In this document: positions 43,090-50,798 of the stretch, one piece after another
How the letters are laid out: each line of letters begins with the position of its first letter
Position numbering within the stretch: the first letter of the stretch is position 1
Assembly (NCBI GenBank): GCA_963716855.1
Contig: CAVQUV010000005.1
Span: forward strand, 62,001 to 126,000
From: JAGVSZ01 sp963716855
GTDB lineage: Bacteria; Pseudomonadota; Gammaproteobacteria; Burkholderiales; SG8-39
Direction: 5' to 3'
DNA: 64,000 nucleotides
Translations under genes and position numbers: made by a program
The notes under the pieces: generated by a model
The model's input: the letters and a program-made list of their open reading frames with translations, nothing else
What the model was told of the DNA's origin: nothing
Databases searched by the model: none

Positions 43090-44580
43090 ATGGCGACGAT
43101 CGACAAGCTCGGCAAGTACGAGGTCACCGAGGTGCTCGGGAAGGGCGCCATGGGGGTCGTCTACCGGGCATTCGACCCGAACATCCGCCGCACGGTCGCG
43201 CTCAAGACGATCCGCAAGGAGCTGATCGACGACGACGACCGCGCCGCGTCGATGCTGGCGCGCTTCAAGAACGAGGCGCAGGCCGCGGGGCGCCTCTCGC
43301 ATCCGGGCATCGTGTCGGTCTACGAGTACGGCGAGGAAGGGGACCTCGCGTACATCGCGATGGAGTACGTGCAGGGCAACCCGTTGCGCGAGTACTTCAA
43401 TCGCGGCACGCGGTTCGAGGACCGCGACGCGATCAGCATCATGGCGCAACTCCTCGACGCGCTGGCCTATGCGCACGAGCAGGGCGTCTATCACCGCGAC
43501 GTCAAGCCGGCGAACCTCATCGTGATGACCAACGGCCGGCTCAAGGTGGCCGACTTCGGCATCGCGCGCATCGACTCGTCGAATCTGACGCAGATCGGCG
43601 CGATCATGGGGACGCCGGGCTACATGGCGCCGGAGCAGTACGCCGGCTCGGACGTCGACTGGCGTGCCGACGTCTTCTCCGCCGGGGTGGTGTTCTACCA
43701 GCTGCTCACCGGCGTCAAGCCGTTCGCGGGCAGCGCCGAGTCGATCGCCTACAAGGTGTGCTACGAGACGCCCCCGACGCCCTCCGAGGTCGACCCGGAG
43801 CGGATCCAGGCGAAGTACGACGCGGTGGTGATGCGCGCGATCGCGAAGAAGCCCGAGGCGCGCTTCGCGACCGCGCAGGCGTTCCGCACCGCGCTCCTGA
43901 CGGCGTACGCCGCCCCGGTGAGCCCGACGGTGTCCGAGGAAACCGTCATCACCGAGATCATTCCGACGACCATCCGGATCGAGCCCACGAGCCCCTCGGG
44001 CCACTCGGGCCACTCGGGCCAATCGGGCCAATCGGGCCAATCGTCGCCCTCGAAGCCGCAGGGCAGCGACTCGTCGCCGACCCCCGCGCGCACGACGCAG
44101 CCGCCGCCGGGCTGGGACGCGCGCATCCTCAAGGCGGTCGAGGGCCACCTCGCGCGCTTCGTCGGCCCGGTGGCGAAAGTGATGATCAAGCGCGCCGGCC
44201 TGCAGACCACCGACCTCGACGCGCTGTACGGCATGCTCGCGGAGAACCTCGCGACCGACGAGGAGCGCAAGCAGTTCCTCGCCACGCGCGCACAGATTAG
44301 CGGTGCGCCGGCGCCGAAAGCGCAGCCGGGGGCGCGGACCGGAACGGTCGAGGCGAGCACGCTGCTCGCCGCGCGGCTCGCGGGCGCGCAGCTCACGCCG
44401 GAAATGGTGGCGGCGGCGACGAGCAAGCTGACGGCCCGCCTCGGACCGATCGCCAAGGTCGTGGTGAAGAAGGCGGCGCTGCAGGCGGCGACCGCGCAGC
44501 AGTTCTACACGCTGATCGCCGAGAGCCTCCCGACCGAGCCCGAGCGCGTCAAGTTCCTGGAAGAGCTCGGGAAGTCCTGA
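43090..44580 (+). CDS. Serine/threonine protein kinase with duplicated C-terminal module
   Basis: This 496-residue protein has a complete Hanks-type kinase domain (1-272): GKGAMGVVY, K39, HRDVKPAN (135-142), DFG (155-157) and GTPGYMAPEQ. Residues 303-319 are a short Gly-Ser repeat (GHSGHSGQSGQSGQSS), encoded by near-identical 9-base units. The tail holds two similar helical modules, about 346-398 (GPVAKVMIKRAGLQ) and 436-491 (GPIAKVVVKKAALQ), of no family I can name. There is no membrane helix. It probably receives the haem sensor's signal and phosphorylates targets read by the FHA-cyclase; that link is inferred. Its 3' end overlaps the convergent DUF2520 gene by 32 bases. Confidence 0.92.
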   Translation: MATIDKLGKYEVTEVLGKGAMGVVYRAFDPNIRRTVALKTIRKELIDDDDRAASMLARFKNEAQAAGRLSHPGIVSVYEYGEEGDLAYIAMEYVQGNPLREYFNRGTRFEDRDAISIMAQLLDALAYAHEQGVYHRDVKPANLIVMTNGRLKVADFGIARIDSSNLTQIGAIMGTPGYMAPEQYAGSDVDWRADVFSAGVVFYQLLTGVKPFAGSAESIAYKVCYETPPTPSEVDPERIQAKYDAVVMRAIAKKPEARFATAQAFRTALLTAYAAPVSPTVSEETVITEIIPTTIRIEPTSPSGHSGHSGQSGQSGQSSPSKPQGSDSSPTPARTTQPPPGWDARILKAVEGHLARFVGPVAKVMIKRAGLQTTDLDALYGMLAENLATDEERKQFLATRAQISGAPAPKAQPGARTGTVEASTLLAARLAGAQLTPEMVAAATSKLTARLGPIAKVVVKKAALQAATAQQFYTLIAESLPTEPERVKFLEELGKS

Positions 44581-45460
44581 GCAGCGTCACGATCTCCTCC
44601 GCCCGCCCGGGCGCGAGGCCGCCCTTCTCCAGGGCGATCGGGATCACCCGCTCCGCCATCTCGCGGTAGAACGCGAGGGTGCGCTCGTCGAGCGCGCCGA
44701 ACGCGGCGACGTGACGCGCCACGGTGCCTGCGTCGCCGCGCGCGATCGGCCCGGCGAGACCGCGCACGGTGCCGTCGCGCGCCACCGCGTCGAGCGTACC
44801 GCGGGCGAGGGGCACCAGCGCGGCGAGAGCATCCGCCTCGCTCATTCCGAACGCCTTCCAGATGCGCACCGCCTCGTGCAGCAGCGCGGTGATGAACGGC
44901 GCAGCGAAGCTCCCGGCGCCGTGGTAGAGCGCGCGGGCGCCGGCGGGGAGCCGGATGGGCCGCATCCCGAGCACTTGCGCAAGCGCATCCAGGCGCGCCG
45001 CGAGCGGCTCCCGTGCCTCGATCGCGACGACGCAGCCCGGGAGCCCGGCCAACGCGACGTCCGGATCGGCGAAGTTCTGCAGGGGATGAAAGCCGCCGAT
45101 CAGCGCGCCCTGTTCCGCCGCCGGCGCGAGCGCGTCGACTTCCGCCGCGCCGCTCGCGTGCACCACCCCGACGCCCGCGCGCCACGCGGCCGCGGCCGCG
45201 ACCTGCCCGATCGCGTCATCGGGCACCGTCAGGAAGACGAGATCCGCGCCGTCCACCGCCTCCTGCGGCGTGCGCACCGCGCGGCTACCGGGAACCGTCG
45301 CGGAGAGCGCGCCCGCGGACGCCGCGGCGCGGCTCGCGATCGCGACGACCGGATAGCCCGCCCGCGCGAAGCCGCGCGCGAGCGCCCCCGCGACGCGCCC
45401 CGCGCCCACGAACGCCAGGCGCGGGCGCTCCGGAAAGGCGGCGGTGGTGCGATCGTTCAT
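44549..45460 (-). CDS. Rossmann-like and DUF2520 domain protein
   Basis: This 303-residue protein has an N-terminal NAD(P)-binding fold (RLAFVGAGRVAGALARGFA) and the DUF2520 C-terminal helical domain with FHPLQNFADP and ALYHGAGSFAAPFITALL. The architecture is shared with ProC-like and 6-phosphogluconate-dehydrogenase-like enzymes; the substrate is unknown, though relatives sit near pantothenate genes in other bacteria. Its last 32 bases overlap the end of the kinase gene on the other strand. Confidence 0.85.
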   Translation of the reverse strand: MNDRTTAAFPERPRLAFVGAGRVAGALARGFARAGYPVVAIASRAAASAGALSATVPGSRAVRTPQEAVDGADLVFLTVPDDAIGQVAAAAAWRAGVGVVHASGAAEVDALAPAAEQGALIGGFHPLQNFADPDVALAGLPGCVVAIEAREPLAARLDALAQVLGMRPIRLPAGARALYHGAGSFAAPFITALLHEAVRIWKAFGMSEADALAALVPLARGTLDAVARDGTVRGLAGPIARGDAGTVARHVAAFGALDERTLAFYREMAERVIPIALEKGGLAPGRAEEIVTLLRTSRALPGT

Positions 45461-45494
45461 CGGCGGGAGGGACTTCCGGAGGCCCCGGAAAGCA

Positions 45495-45528
45495 CACGGC
45501 CGGCGCCGCGCTAGCGGGGCCGGCCGTG
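45495..45528 (-). terminator. Hairpin after the SWIB gene
   Basis: CACGGCCGGC (45495-45504) and GCCGGCCGTG (45519-45528) form a perfect 10-pair stem 15 bases past the SWIB stop in the leftward direction, followed by CTTT. It separates that gene from the DUF2520 gene. Confidence 0.55.
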
Positions 45529-45542
45529 CGGGAAAGTGACGG

Positions 45543-45890
45543 TTACTTCAGGTGCTTGCTGACCAGCTTGGTCATCTCGAACATCGACACCTGCTTCTTG
45601 CCGCCGAAGACCTCGCGGAGCTTCTCGTCCGCGTTGATCATCCGCCTGTTGATCGCGTCCTGCAGCTTGTTCTTCTTGATGTAGCCCCAGATCCTCTTGG
45701 TGATCTCGGTGCGTGCCTGCGCGATCGGCCCCACGACTGCCGCAAGCGCGGCGCTCGGGGTCATCGGCTTCATGAACGCGGGATTCGGCTTGCGCTTTGC
45801 TCCGGACTTCTTCTTCGCCGGGCGGCGCGCCGCCATTTTCTTGCCGGATTTCTTCGCAGACTTCTTCGCAGCCTTCTTCTTCGTCGCCAT
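45543..45890 (-). CDS. SWIB/MDM2 domain protein with histone-like tail
   Basis: This 115-residue protein has a Lys/Ala-rich basic N-terminus (about 1-34, KKKAAKKSAKKSGKK) like histone H1 or HctB, then a SWIB domain (about 38-113) with MTPSAALAAVVG, KRIWGYIKKNKLQD and VFGGKKQVSMFEMTKLV. Such proteins occur in Chlamydia and many proteobacteria and probably bind DNA and influence chromosome structure. The ATG at 45890 is fixed by GGAGG eight bases upstream. Likely transcribed alone. Confidence 0.92.
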   Translation of the reverse strand: MATKKKAAKKSAKKSGKKMAARRPAKKKSGAKRKPNPAFMKPMTPSAALAAVVGPIAQARTEITKRIWGYIKKNKLQDAINRRMINADEKLREVFGGKKQVSMFEMTKLVSKHLK

Positions 45891-46183
45891 CTTTGACACC
45901 TCCACTAAGCGTGTGTTGTGGTCCTGCACCTTATGCTTGTCGCTCTATGAAGAGCGACGCGGCGACGAGAGGATGCCGAAGTGGGCGCGGGAGCGCAAGC
46001 GTTTTTTCGCTCTGAAACCCGCTGTTCCCCTCTGTAACGCGGCCCGGCGCCGCGCGTGCGCGCACCGCGCGGACGCGATGCCGTCGTCCTGCGCGTCCCG
46101 TGCGCCCGGCGTGTAAGCTCGCGCTCACCGCGTGCGCACCCTCGGGATGCGCCCGAGCGGAGCGAGAAAGACGAGGACCGGAA

Positions 46184-46813
46184 ATGAAGAAAAGTATCGG
46201 CGGAATCAGAGGTTTCGCGCACGCGGCGGCGCTCGTCGTCGTGGTGGCCGGTGCGCTCCTGGCGGGCGACGCAGCGGCGCAGGGCACTGCGAAGGCGACG
46301 TTCGCCGGCGGCTGCTTCTGGTGCATGGAGCCCCCCTACGACAAGCTCCCGGGCGTGATCTCCACCACGTCGGGCTACATGGGCGGAAAGAAGCGCTCCC
46401 CGACCTACGAGGAGGTTTCCACCGGCACCACCGGTCACACCGAGGTGGTCCAGGTCGTCTACGACCCGGCGAAGGTGACCTACGAGAAACTGCTCGAGGT
46501 GTTCTGGCGCAACATCGACCCGACGGTCCGGGATCAGCAGTTCTGCGACGTGGGGTCGCAGTACCGGACGGCGATTTTCTACCACGACGAGGAACAGAAG
46601 CGCCTCGCCGAGGCTTCGAAGGCGGCCCTCGAAAAGTCGAAGCCCTTCAAGGCGCCGATCGTGACGCCGGTGCAGGCGGCGGGCGACTTCTGGCCGGCGG
46701 AGGACTACCACCAGGATTACTACAAGAAGAATCCGGTGCGCTACAAGTACTACCGGACCGGCTGCGGGCGCGATGAACGGTTGAGACAGCTGTGGGGAAA
46801 AGCCGGCGACTGA
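46184..46813 (+). CDS. msrA: Peptide methionine sulfoxide reductase MsrA, exported form
   Basis: This 209-residue enzyme reduces methionine-S-sulfoxide. The catalytic cysteine is C44 in AGGCFWCMEPPYD; STGTTGHTEVVQV, DPTVRDQQFCDVGSQYRTA and WPAEDYHQDYY are family marks. An N-terminal hydrophobic signal (about 11-33, cleavage after AAAQ or nearby) suggests a periplasmic enzyme that repairs oxidised exported proteins. The tail YYRTGCGRDERLRQLWG is native to MsrA; its last 45 bases are the first unit of a tandem duplication that continues downstream. Confidence 0.94.
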   Translation: MKKSIGGIRGFAHAAALVVVVAGALLAGDAAAQGTAKATFAGGCFWCMEPPYDKLPGVISTTSGYMGGKKRSPTYEEVSTGTTGHTEVVQVVYDPAKVTYEKLLEVFWRNIDPTVRDQQFCDVGSQYRTAIFYHDEEQKRLAEASKAALEKSKPFKAPIVTPVQAAGDFWPAEDYHQDYYKKNPVRYKYYRTGCGRDERLRQLWGKAGD

Positions 46814-47087
46814 TCCTTGGTTGAGCCTCGGGGCGCGCCCGCAATGCGCGGACTCCGCGGTCGCATCCCCGCAAGCGGGGCCCCTGCTCCGCGCTGCGCC
46901 GCGCGGCGCGATGAACGGTTGAGACAGCTGTGGGGAAAAGCGGCGACTGATCCTTGGTTGAGCCTCGGGGCGCGCCCGCAATGCGCGGACTCCGCGGTCG
47001 CATCCCCGCAAGCGGGGCCCGCTCCGCGCTGCGCCGCGCGGCGCGATGAACGGTTGAGACAGCTGTGGGGAAAAGCCGGCGACTGAT
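46768..47087 (+). repeat. Tandem duplication of the msrA 3' end and spacer
   Basis: Three head-to-tail units: 46768-46905 (138 bases), 46906-47040 (135) and a partial 47041-47087. Each begins GCGCGATGAACGGTTGAGAC, the codons for the MsrA tail, runs through its stop, and in the two full units continues into a spacer with the palindrome CCCCGC-AA-GCGGGG. Unit 2 differs from unit 1 only by a lost C and a lost CT. The 341 bases between msrA and ada hold this repeat and nothing else recognised. Confidence 0.9.
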
Positions 47088-47154
47088 GCGCTGAGCGAGT
47101 TCGACCGCAACCTCCGGATGGCGGGGCGTTCCGCGCCATCCTAGACTGCACGCC

Positions 47155-48240
47155 ATGAACCCCACCACAAAAGCACCGCGGCGCACCGGCTCCGTCCTCG
47201 ATGCGGCGCGTTGGCACGCGATCAGCGCCCGCGACGCTGCCGCCGACGGCGCCTTCTTCTACGCCGTCACCACTACCGGCGTGTACTGCCGCCCGACCTG
47301 CCCGTCGCGACGCCCCCGACCGGAGCACGTGCGCTGCTTCGACACCGTCGACGCGGCCGAGCGCGCCGGATTCCGGCCCTGCCGGCGCTGTCATCCGGAG
47401 CGCAGCCTGTCACCGTCCGACGACAGGCGCGACCGCGTGCTCGCCGCGTGCCGGACGATCGAGCGGGCAGAGTCAGTGCCCACGCTCGCGGCGCTCGCGC
47501 TCGATGCCGGACTGAGCCGTTTCCACTTCCAGCGCCTGTTCAAGCGTGTCGTCGGCGTGACACCGCGCGAATACCACGCGGCGCACCGGCGGGAGCGCCT
47601 GCAGCGCGCGCTCGGCACTGGGACCGCCGTCGACGCGGCGCTCTACGAGGCCGGCTACGGCAGCCCGAGCCGCGTCTACGAGCGCGCCGACGGCCTGCTC
47701 GGGATGTCGCCGGGCGCATACCGCAATGGCGCGCCGGGCGCATCGATCCGTTGCGGCTATGCGCGCACCCCGCTCGGCTGGCTTGCCGTCGCGGCGACGG
47801 CGCGCGGCATCTGCGCAATCGAGCTTGGTGCGACCCGCGCGGAGCTCGCCGAGCGGATCGGCCGGCGCTTCGGTCGTGCGACGCTCGTCGGTGCCGACCC
47901 GGCGCTCGATGCGTGGCTCGCGGCGGTCGCCGCGTTCGTCGCGGCGCCGACGGGGCGTCTCGACCTGCCGCTCGACGTCCGCGGCACGGCGTTCCAGCAG
48001 CGCGTCTGGCGCGCGCTGCAGGCCATTCCGTCGGGCGCCACGCTCTCCTACGGCGAGCTGGCGCGCCGCGTCGGGATGCCGCGCGGCGCGCGCGCCGTGG
48101 CGCGCGCGGTGGCGACGAACCCGCTGGCCGTCGCGATTCCCTGTCACCGCGTCGTTGCGGGCGACGGCGGGATCGGCGGCTACCGGTGGGGCGTCGAGCG
48201 CAAGCGCAAGCTCCTCGCCCGCGAGCGGGCCGCGAAATAG
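47155..48240 (+). CDS. ada: Bifunctional Ada DNA-repair methyltransferase and regulator
   Basis: This 361-residue protein has all three Ada parts: the zinc-bound phosphotriester-accepting domain (C45 and C49 in GVYCRPTCPS, C76 and C79 in FRPCRRCHPE), an AraC-type helix-turn-helix region (about 95-190, DAGLSRFHFQRLFKRVVGVT) and the O6-methylguanine methyltransferase domain with acceptor C330 in IPCHRVVAG. It repairs alkylated DNA and, once methylated, switches on the adaptive response. An EamA transporter gene starts 9 bases after its stop. Confidence 0.95.
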   Translation: MNPTTKAPRRTGSVLDAARWHAISARDAAADGAFFYAVTTTGVYCRPTCPSRRPRPEHVRCFDTVDAAERAGFRPCRRCHPERSLSPSDDRRDRVLAACRTIERAESVPTLAALALDAGLSRFHFQRLFKRVVGVTPREYHAAHRRERLQRALGTGTAVDAALYEAGYGSPSRVYERADGLLGMSPGAYRNGAPGASIRCGYARTPLGWLAVAATARGICAIELGATRAELAERIGRRFGRATLVGADPALDAWLAAVAAFVAAPTGRLDLPLDVRGTAFQQRVWRALQAIPSGATLSYGELARRVGMPRGARAVARAVATNPLAVAIPCHRVVAGDGGIGGYRWGVERKRKLLARERAAK

Positions 48241-48249
48241 GGCGACGCG

Positions 48250-49155
48250 TTGCGCCCGGCCGATCTCGCGCGCCTCGTCGCGCTCGCCGCGATATGGGGC
48301 GCTTCCTTCCTCTTCATGCGCGTTGCCGTGGGCTCGCTCGGCGCCATCGGCACCGCCGAGAGCCGCCTCGCGCTCGCCGGCGCGACCATTGCGCTCGTCC
48401 TCGTGGTCACCGGCAAGCGCCTGGACTTCGCCCGCCACTGGCGCCACTACGCGGTCGTCGGCATCCTCAACTCCGCCGCGCCGTTCGTCCTTTTCGCCTG
48501 GAGCGCACAGCATCTGCCGGCGTCCTACCTGGTCGTGGTGAACGCGACCGCCCCGCTATTCGGCGCGATCGTCGCCGCGGCCTGGTTCGGCGAGCGGATC
48601 ACCGCCCGCAAGGCGCTCGGTCTGGTCGCGGGCCTCGCCGGCGTCGCGACGCTGGTCGGGCTGGGTCCGGTCGCCGCGACGCCGACCACCGTCGCAGCCG
48701 CGCTCGCGGGCCTCGCGGCGGCGCTGTCCTACGCGCTCGCGAGCGGCTACGTGAACCGGCGGTCGTACGCGGTCGACTCGACGGCGCTCGCGGGGGGCAG
48801 CAACATCGCGGCCGCGGCGGTGCTGCTCCCGTTCGCGATCGCCGCGCCGCCGGCGGGACTGCCGACGGCGGACGCGGCGTGGGCCGCGGCGGTGCTCGGC
48901 GTGGTCTGCACCGGCGTCGCCTACCTGCTCTACTTCCGGCTCATCGGCGACGTCGGTCCGGCGCGCGCTCTCACCGTCACCTTCCTCATCCCGGTGTTCG
49001 GGATGCTCTGGGGCGCGCTGTTCCTCGGCGAGGCGATCACCGCGACGATGCTCGCCGGCGGAGCGCTCGTACTCGTCGGAACCGGGCTGATTCTCGGCAG
49101 CGCGGCGCGACGATCTGCGCCGACCGGGGAATCGGCGAGCATGCCCGGTCGGTAA
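48250..49155 (+). CDS. EamA/DMT family transporter
   Basis: This 301-residue protein has ten hydrophobic helices in two EamA repeats (VALAAIWGASFLFMRVAVGS at the start, GLAAALSYALASGYVNRRSY in the second). It begins at a TTG 9 bases after ada, so the two are likely cotranscribed. Substrate unknown; a role in the alkylation response is only suggested by position. Confidence 0.88.
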   Translation: MRPADLARLVALAAIWGASFLFMRVAVGSLGAIGTAESRLALAGATIALVLVVTGKRLDFARHWRHYAVVGILNSAAPFVLFAWSAQHLPASYLVVVNATAPLFGAIVAAAWFGERITARKALGLVAGLAGVATLVGLGPVAATPTTVAAALAGLAAALSYALASGYVNRRSYAVDSTALAGGSNIAAAAVLLPFAIAAPPAGLPTADAAWAAAVLGVVCTGVAYLLYFRLIGDVGPARALTVTFLIPVFGMLWGALFLGEAITATMLAGGALVLVGTGLILGSAARRSAPTGESASMPGR

Positions 49156-49164
49156 CGGTGCGGG

Positions 49165-50109
49165 CTACCGCGCCGAGTCGAGCCACGCCACCAGCCCGTC
49201 GGCGTTCAGATCCACGTCCTGTCCGTACGCGGCCATCACCTGCGCCTCGGTGAACGGCGCGCCGTAGCGGCGCACCTCGTCGAGCAGGATTGCCTTAACG
49301 CCGGCCCATAGTCGATCGCGGCGCGCCGGGCCCGCATCGTTCTCGCGCCGGCCCAGCTCGGCGAGCGCGTCCACCTGGCGGTGGAGCGTCGCGAGGCGCG
49401 CCTCCAGGTCGCCGACCTGTCCGTAGTGCGTCACGTACACCGCCCCGCGCGCGAGGCCGGCAATGAGGTCGAGCGAGCGGTGATACGGCGCCGGGTCGAA
49501 CTGGGTCGGGCTCGAGGTCGCGAACGCGAAACGCCGTCCCCGCCAGTCGAGCTCGGGATACGACAGCCCGAACGTGTCGCCGGCGAAGACGTGCCCCGAT
49601 GCCGAGTCGTGGATCGCCACGTGGTGTCGCGCGTGCCCGAACGTCTCGTGGAACGCGAGCTCGCGGCCATTGAGGTGGATCGACGCGCCGTCGGGGGTCT
49701 CGCGAATGCGCGCCGCCGGGACGGGCAGGATGTCGCCGTACAGGCGCCGCGTCTCGGCTTCGCCGTAGACACCGATCGTGCCCGCGACGAGCCGCGTCGG
49801 GTCGGCCATGTGGCGCGCTCCGCGCGGATGCACGGTGAGCGTCGCATTCGGCAGCTTCTGCATGAGCAGGCCCGATCCGCCCGCGTGATCGAGGTGGATG
49901 TGCGTGAGGATCACGTAATCCACCTGCCCGGGACGGATGCCTTTCGCGGCAAGCGCGTCCAGGATCAGCGGCACCGACGCGTTGGTTCCCGGGTCGACGA
50001 GCGCCGCCCGGTCGCCCTCCACGATCGCATGCACCGCCATCAGCAGCGGCCGGAGGTAGGCACCGTCGATGGCGCTGATGCCGTGCCCGTAGTCGCTCAC
50101 GGTGCCCAT
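49165..50109 (-). CDS. Metallo-beta-lactamase fold hydrolase
   Basis: This 314-residue protein has the MBL metal site H70-x-H72-x-D74-H75 in LTHIHLDHAGGSG, with further ligands in FGHARHHVA and FAGDTFGLSY. The C-terminal part (about 225-314) is helical. Its pattern resembles glyoxalase II-like or lactonase-like MBL enzymes; substrate unknown. The ATG at 50109 is chosen because the open frame upstream is antisense to pdxH. It is divergent from pdxH with a short shared promoter region. Confidence 0.85.
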   Translation of the reverse strand: MGTVSDYGHGISAIDGAYLRPLLMAVHAIVEGDRAALVDPGTNASVPLILDALAAKGIRPGQVDYVILTHIHLDHAGGSGLLMQKLPNATLTVHPRGARHMADPTRLVAGTIGVYGEAETRRLYGDILPVPAARIRETPDGASIHLNGRELAFHETFGHARHHVAIHDSASGHVFAGDTFGLSYPELDWRGRRFAFATSSPTQFDPAPYHRSLDLIAGLARGAVYVTHYGQVGDLEARLATLHRQVDALAELGRRENDAGPARRDRLWAGVKAILLDEVRRYGAPFTEAQVMAAYGQDVDLNADGLVAWLDSAR

Positions 50110-50138
50110 GGTGCGGCGGATTCTAGCGCCCCGCACGG

Positions 50139-50144
50139 TAGAAT
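50139..50144 (+). promoter_or_regulatory. -10-like TAGAAT box before pdxH
   Basis: TAGAAT followed by C stands 11 bases before the pdxH ATG, in a 46-base divergent gap. No -35 is obvious. Confidence 0.4.
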
Positions 50145-50155
50145 CCGTCTTGATC

Positions 50156-50785
50156 ATGGACATCGCCAGCCTCCGCCGCGAGTACAGTCGCGAGACCCTC
50201 GACGAGTCGGACGTCGACCGCGACCCGATCGCGCAGTTCGGCAGGTGGTTCGACGAGGCGCTGAAGAGCGAGCTGCGCGAGCCGACCGCGATGGCGCTCG
50301 CCACGGTGGGCGCCGACGGACGGCCGTCCTCGCGCATGGTGCTGCTCAAGGGCTGCGATGCGCGCGGCTTCGTGTTCTTCACCAACTACGAGAGCCGCAA
50401 GGGCCGCGAGCTCGCCGTCAACCCGCACGCGTCCCTGCTCTTCTTCTGGGCGGAGCTCGAGCGCCAGGTCCGCATCGACGGCATGATCGAGAAGGCCCCC
50501 GCAACCGAGTCGGACGAGTACTACGCGACCCGCCCGCTCGGGGCGCGCATCGGCGCGTGGGCCTCGCCGCAGAGCGCGCCGGTCGGCAAAGGCGCCCTGA
50601 TGGCACGCGTTGCAGAGATGGCCCTGCGCCACGGCATCAGCCCGTCGCGCCCGCCGCATTGGGGCGGATACCGTCTCGTGCCCGATGCGTTCGAGTTCTG
50701 GCAGGGCCGCCCCTCGCGACTGCACGACCGCATCTGCTACCGCAAGGACGGCGCGGGCTGGGTGATCGAGCGGCTGGCGCCTTAG
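50156..50785 (+). CDS. pdxH: Pyridoxamine 5'-phosphate oxidase
   Basis: This 209-residue FMN enzyme makes pyridoxal phosphate from pyridoxine or pyridoxamine phosphate. Typical marks are EPTAMALATVGADGRPSSRM, VLLKGCDARGFVFFTNYESR (FMN site), the substrate region QVRIDGMIEKA and the C-terminal PHWGGYRLVPDAFEFWQGRP with RLHDR. Length and order fit the family. An MFS gene follows after 13 bases and may share the transcript. Confidence 0.96.
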   Translation: MDIASLRREYSRETLDESDVDRDPIAQFGRWFDEALKSELREPTAMALATVGADGRPSSRMVLLKGCDARGFVFFTNYESRKGRELAVNPHASLLFFWAELERQVRIDGMIEKAPATESDEYYATRPLGARIGAWASPQSAPVGKGALMARVAEMALRHGISPSRPPHWGGYRLVPDAFEFWQGRPSRLHDRICYRKDGAGWVIERLAP

Positions 50786-50798
50786 GGCACCCGCGCTA

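Noticed and set aside
46647..47394. Minus-strand frames with repeated PRGSTKDQSP and CLNRSSRRAAQ words
   Set aside because: They are the antisense translation of the tandem repeat and of ada. The periodic protein pattern comes from the DNA duplication, not from a real repetitive protein.
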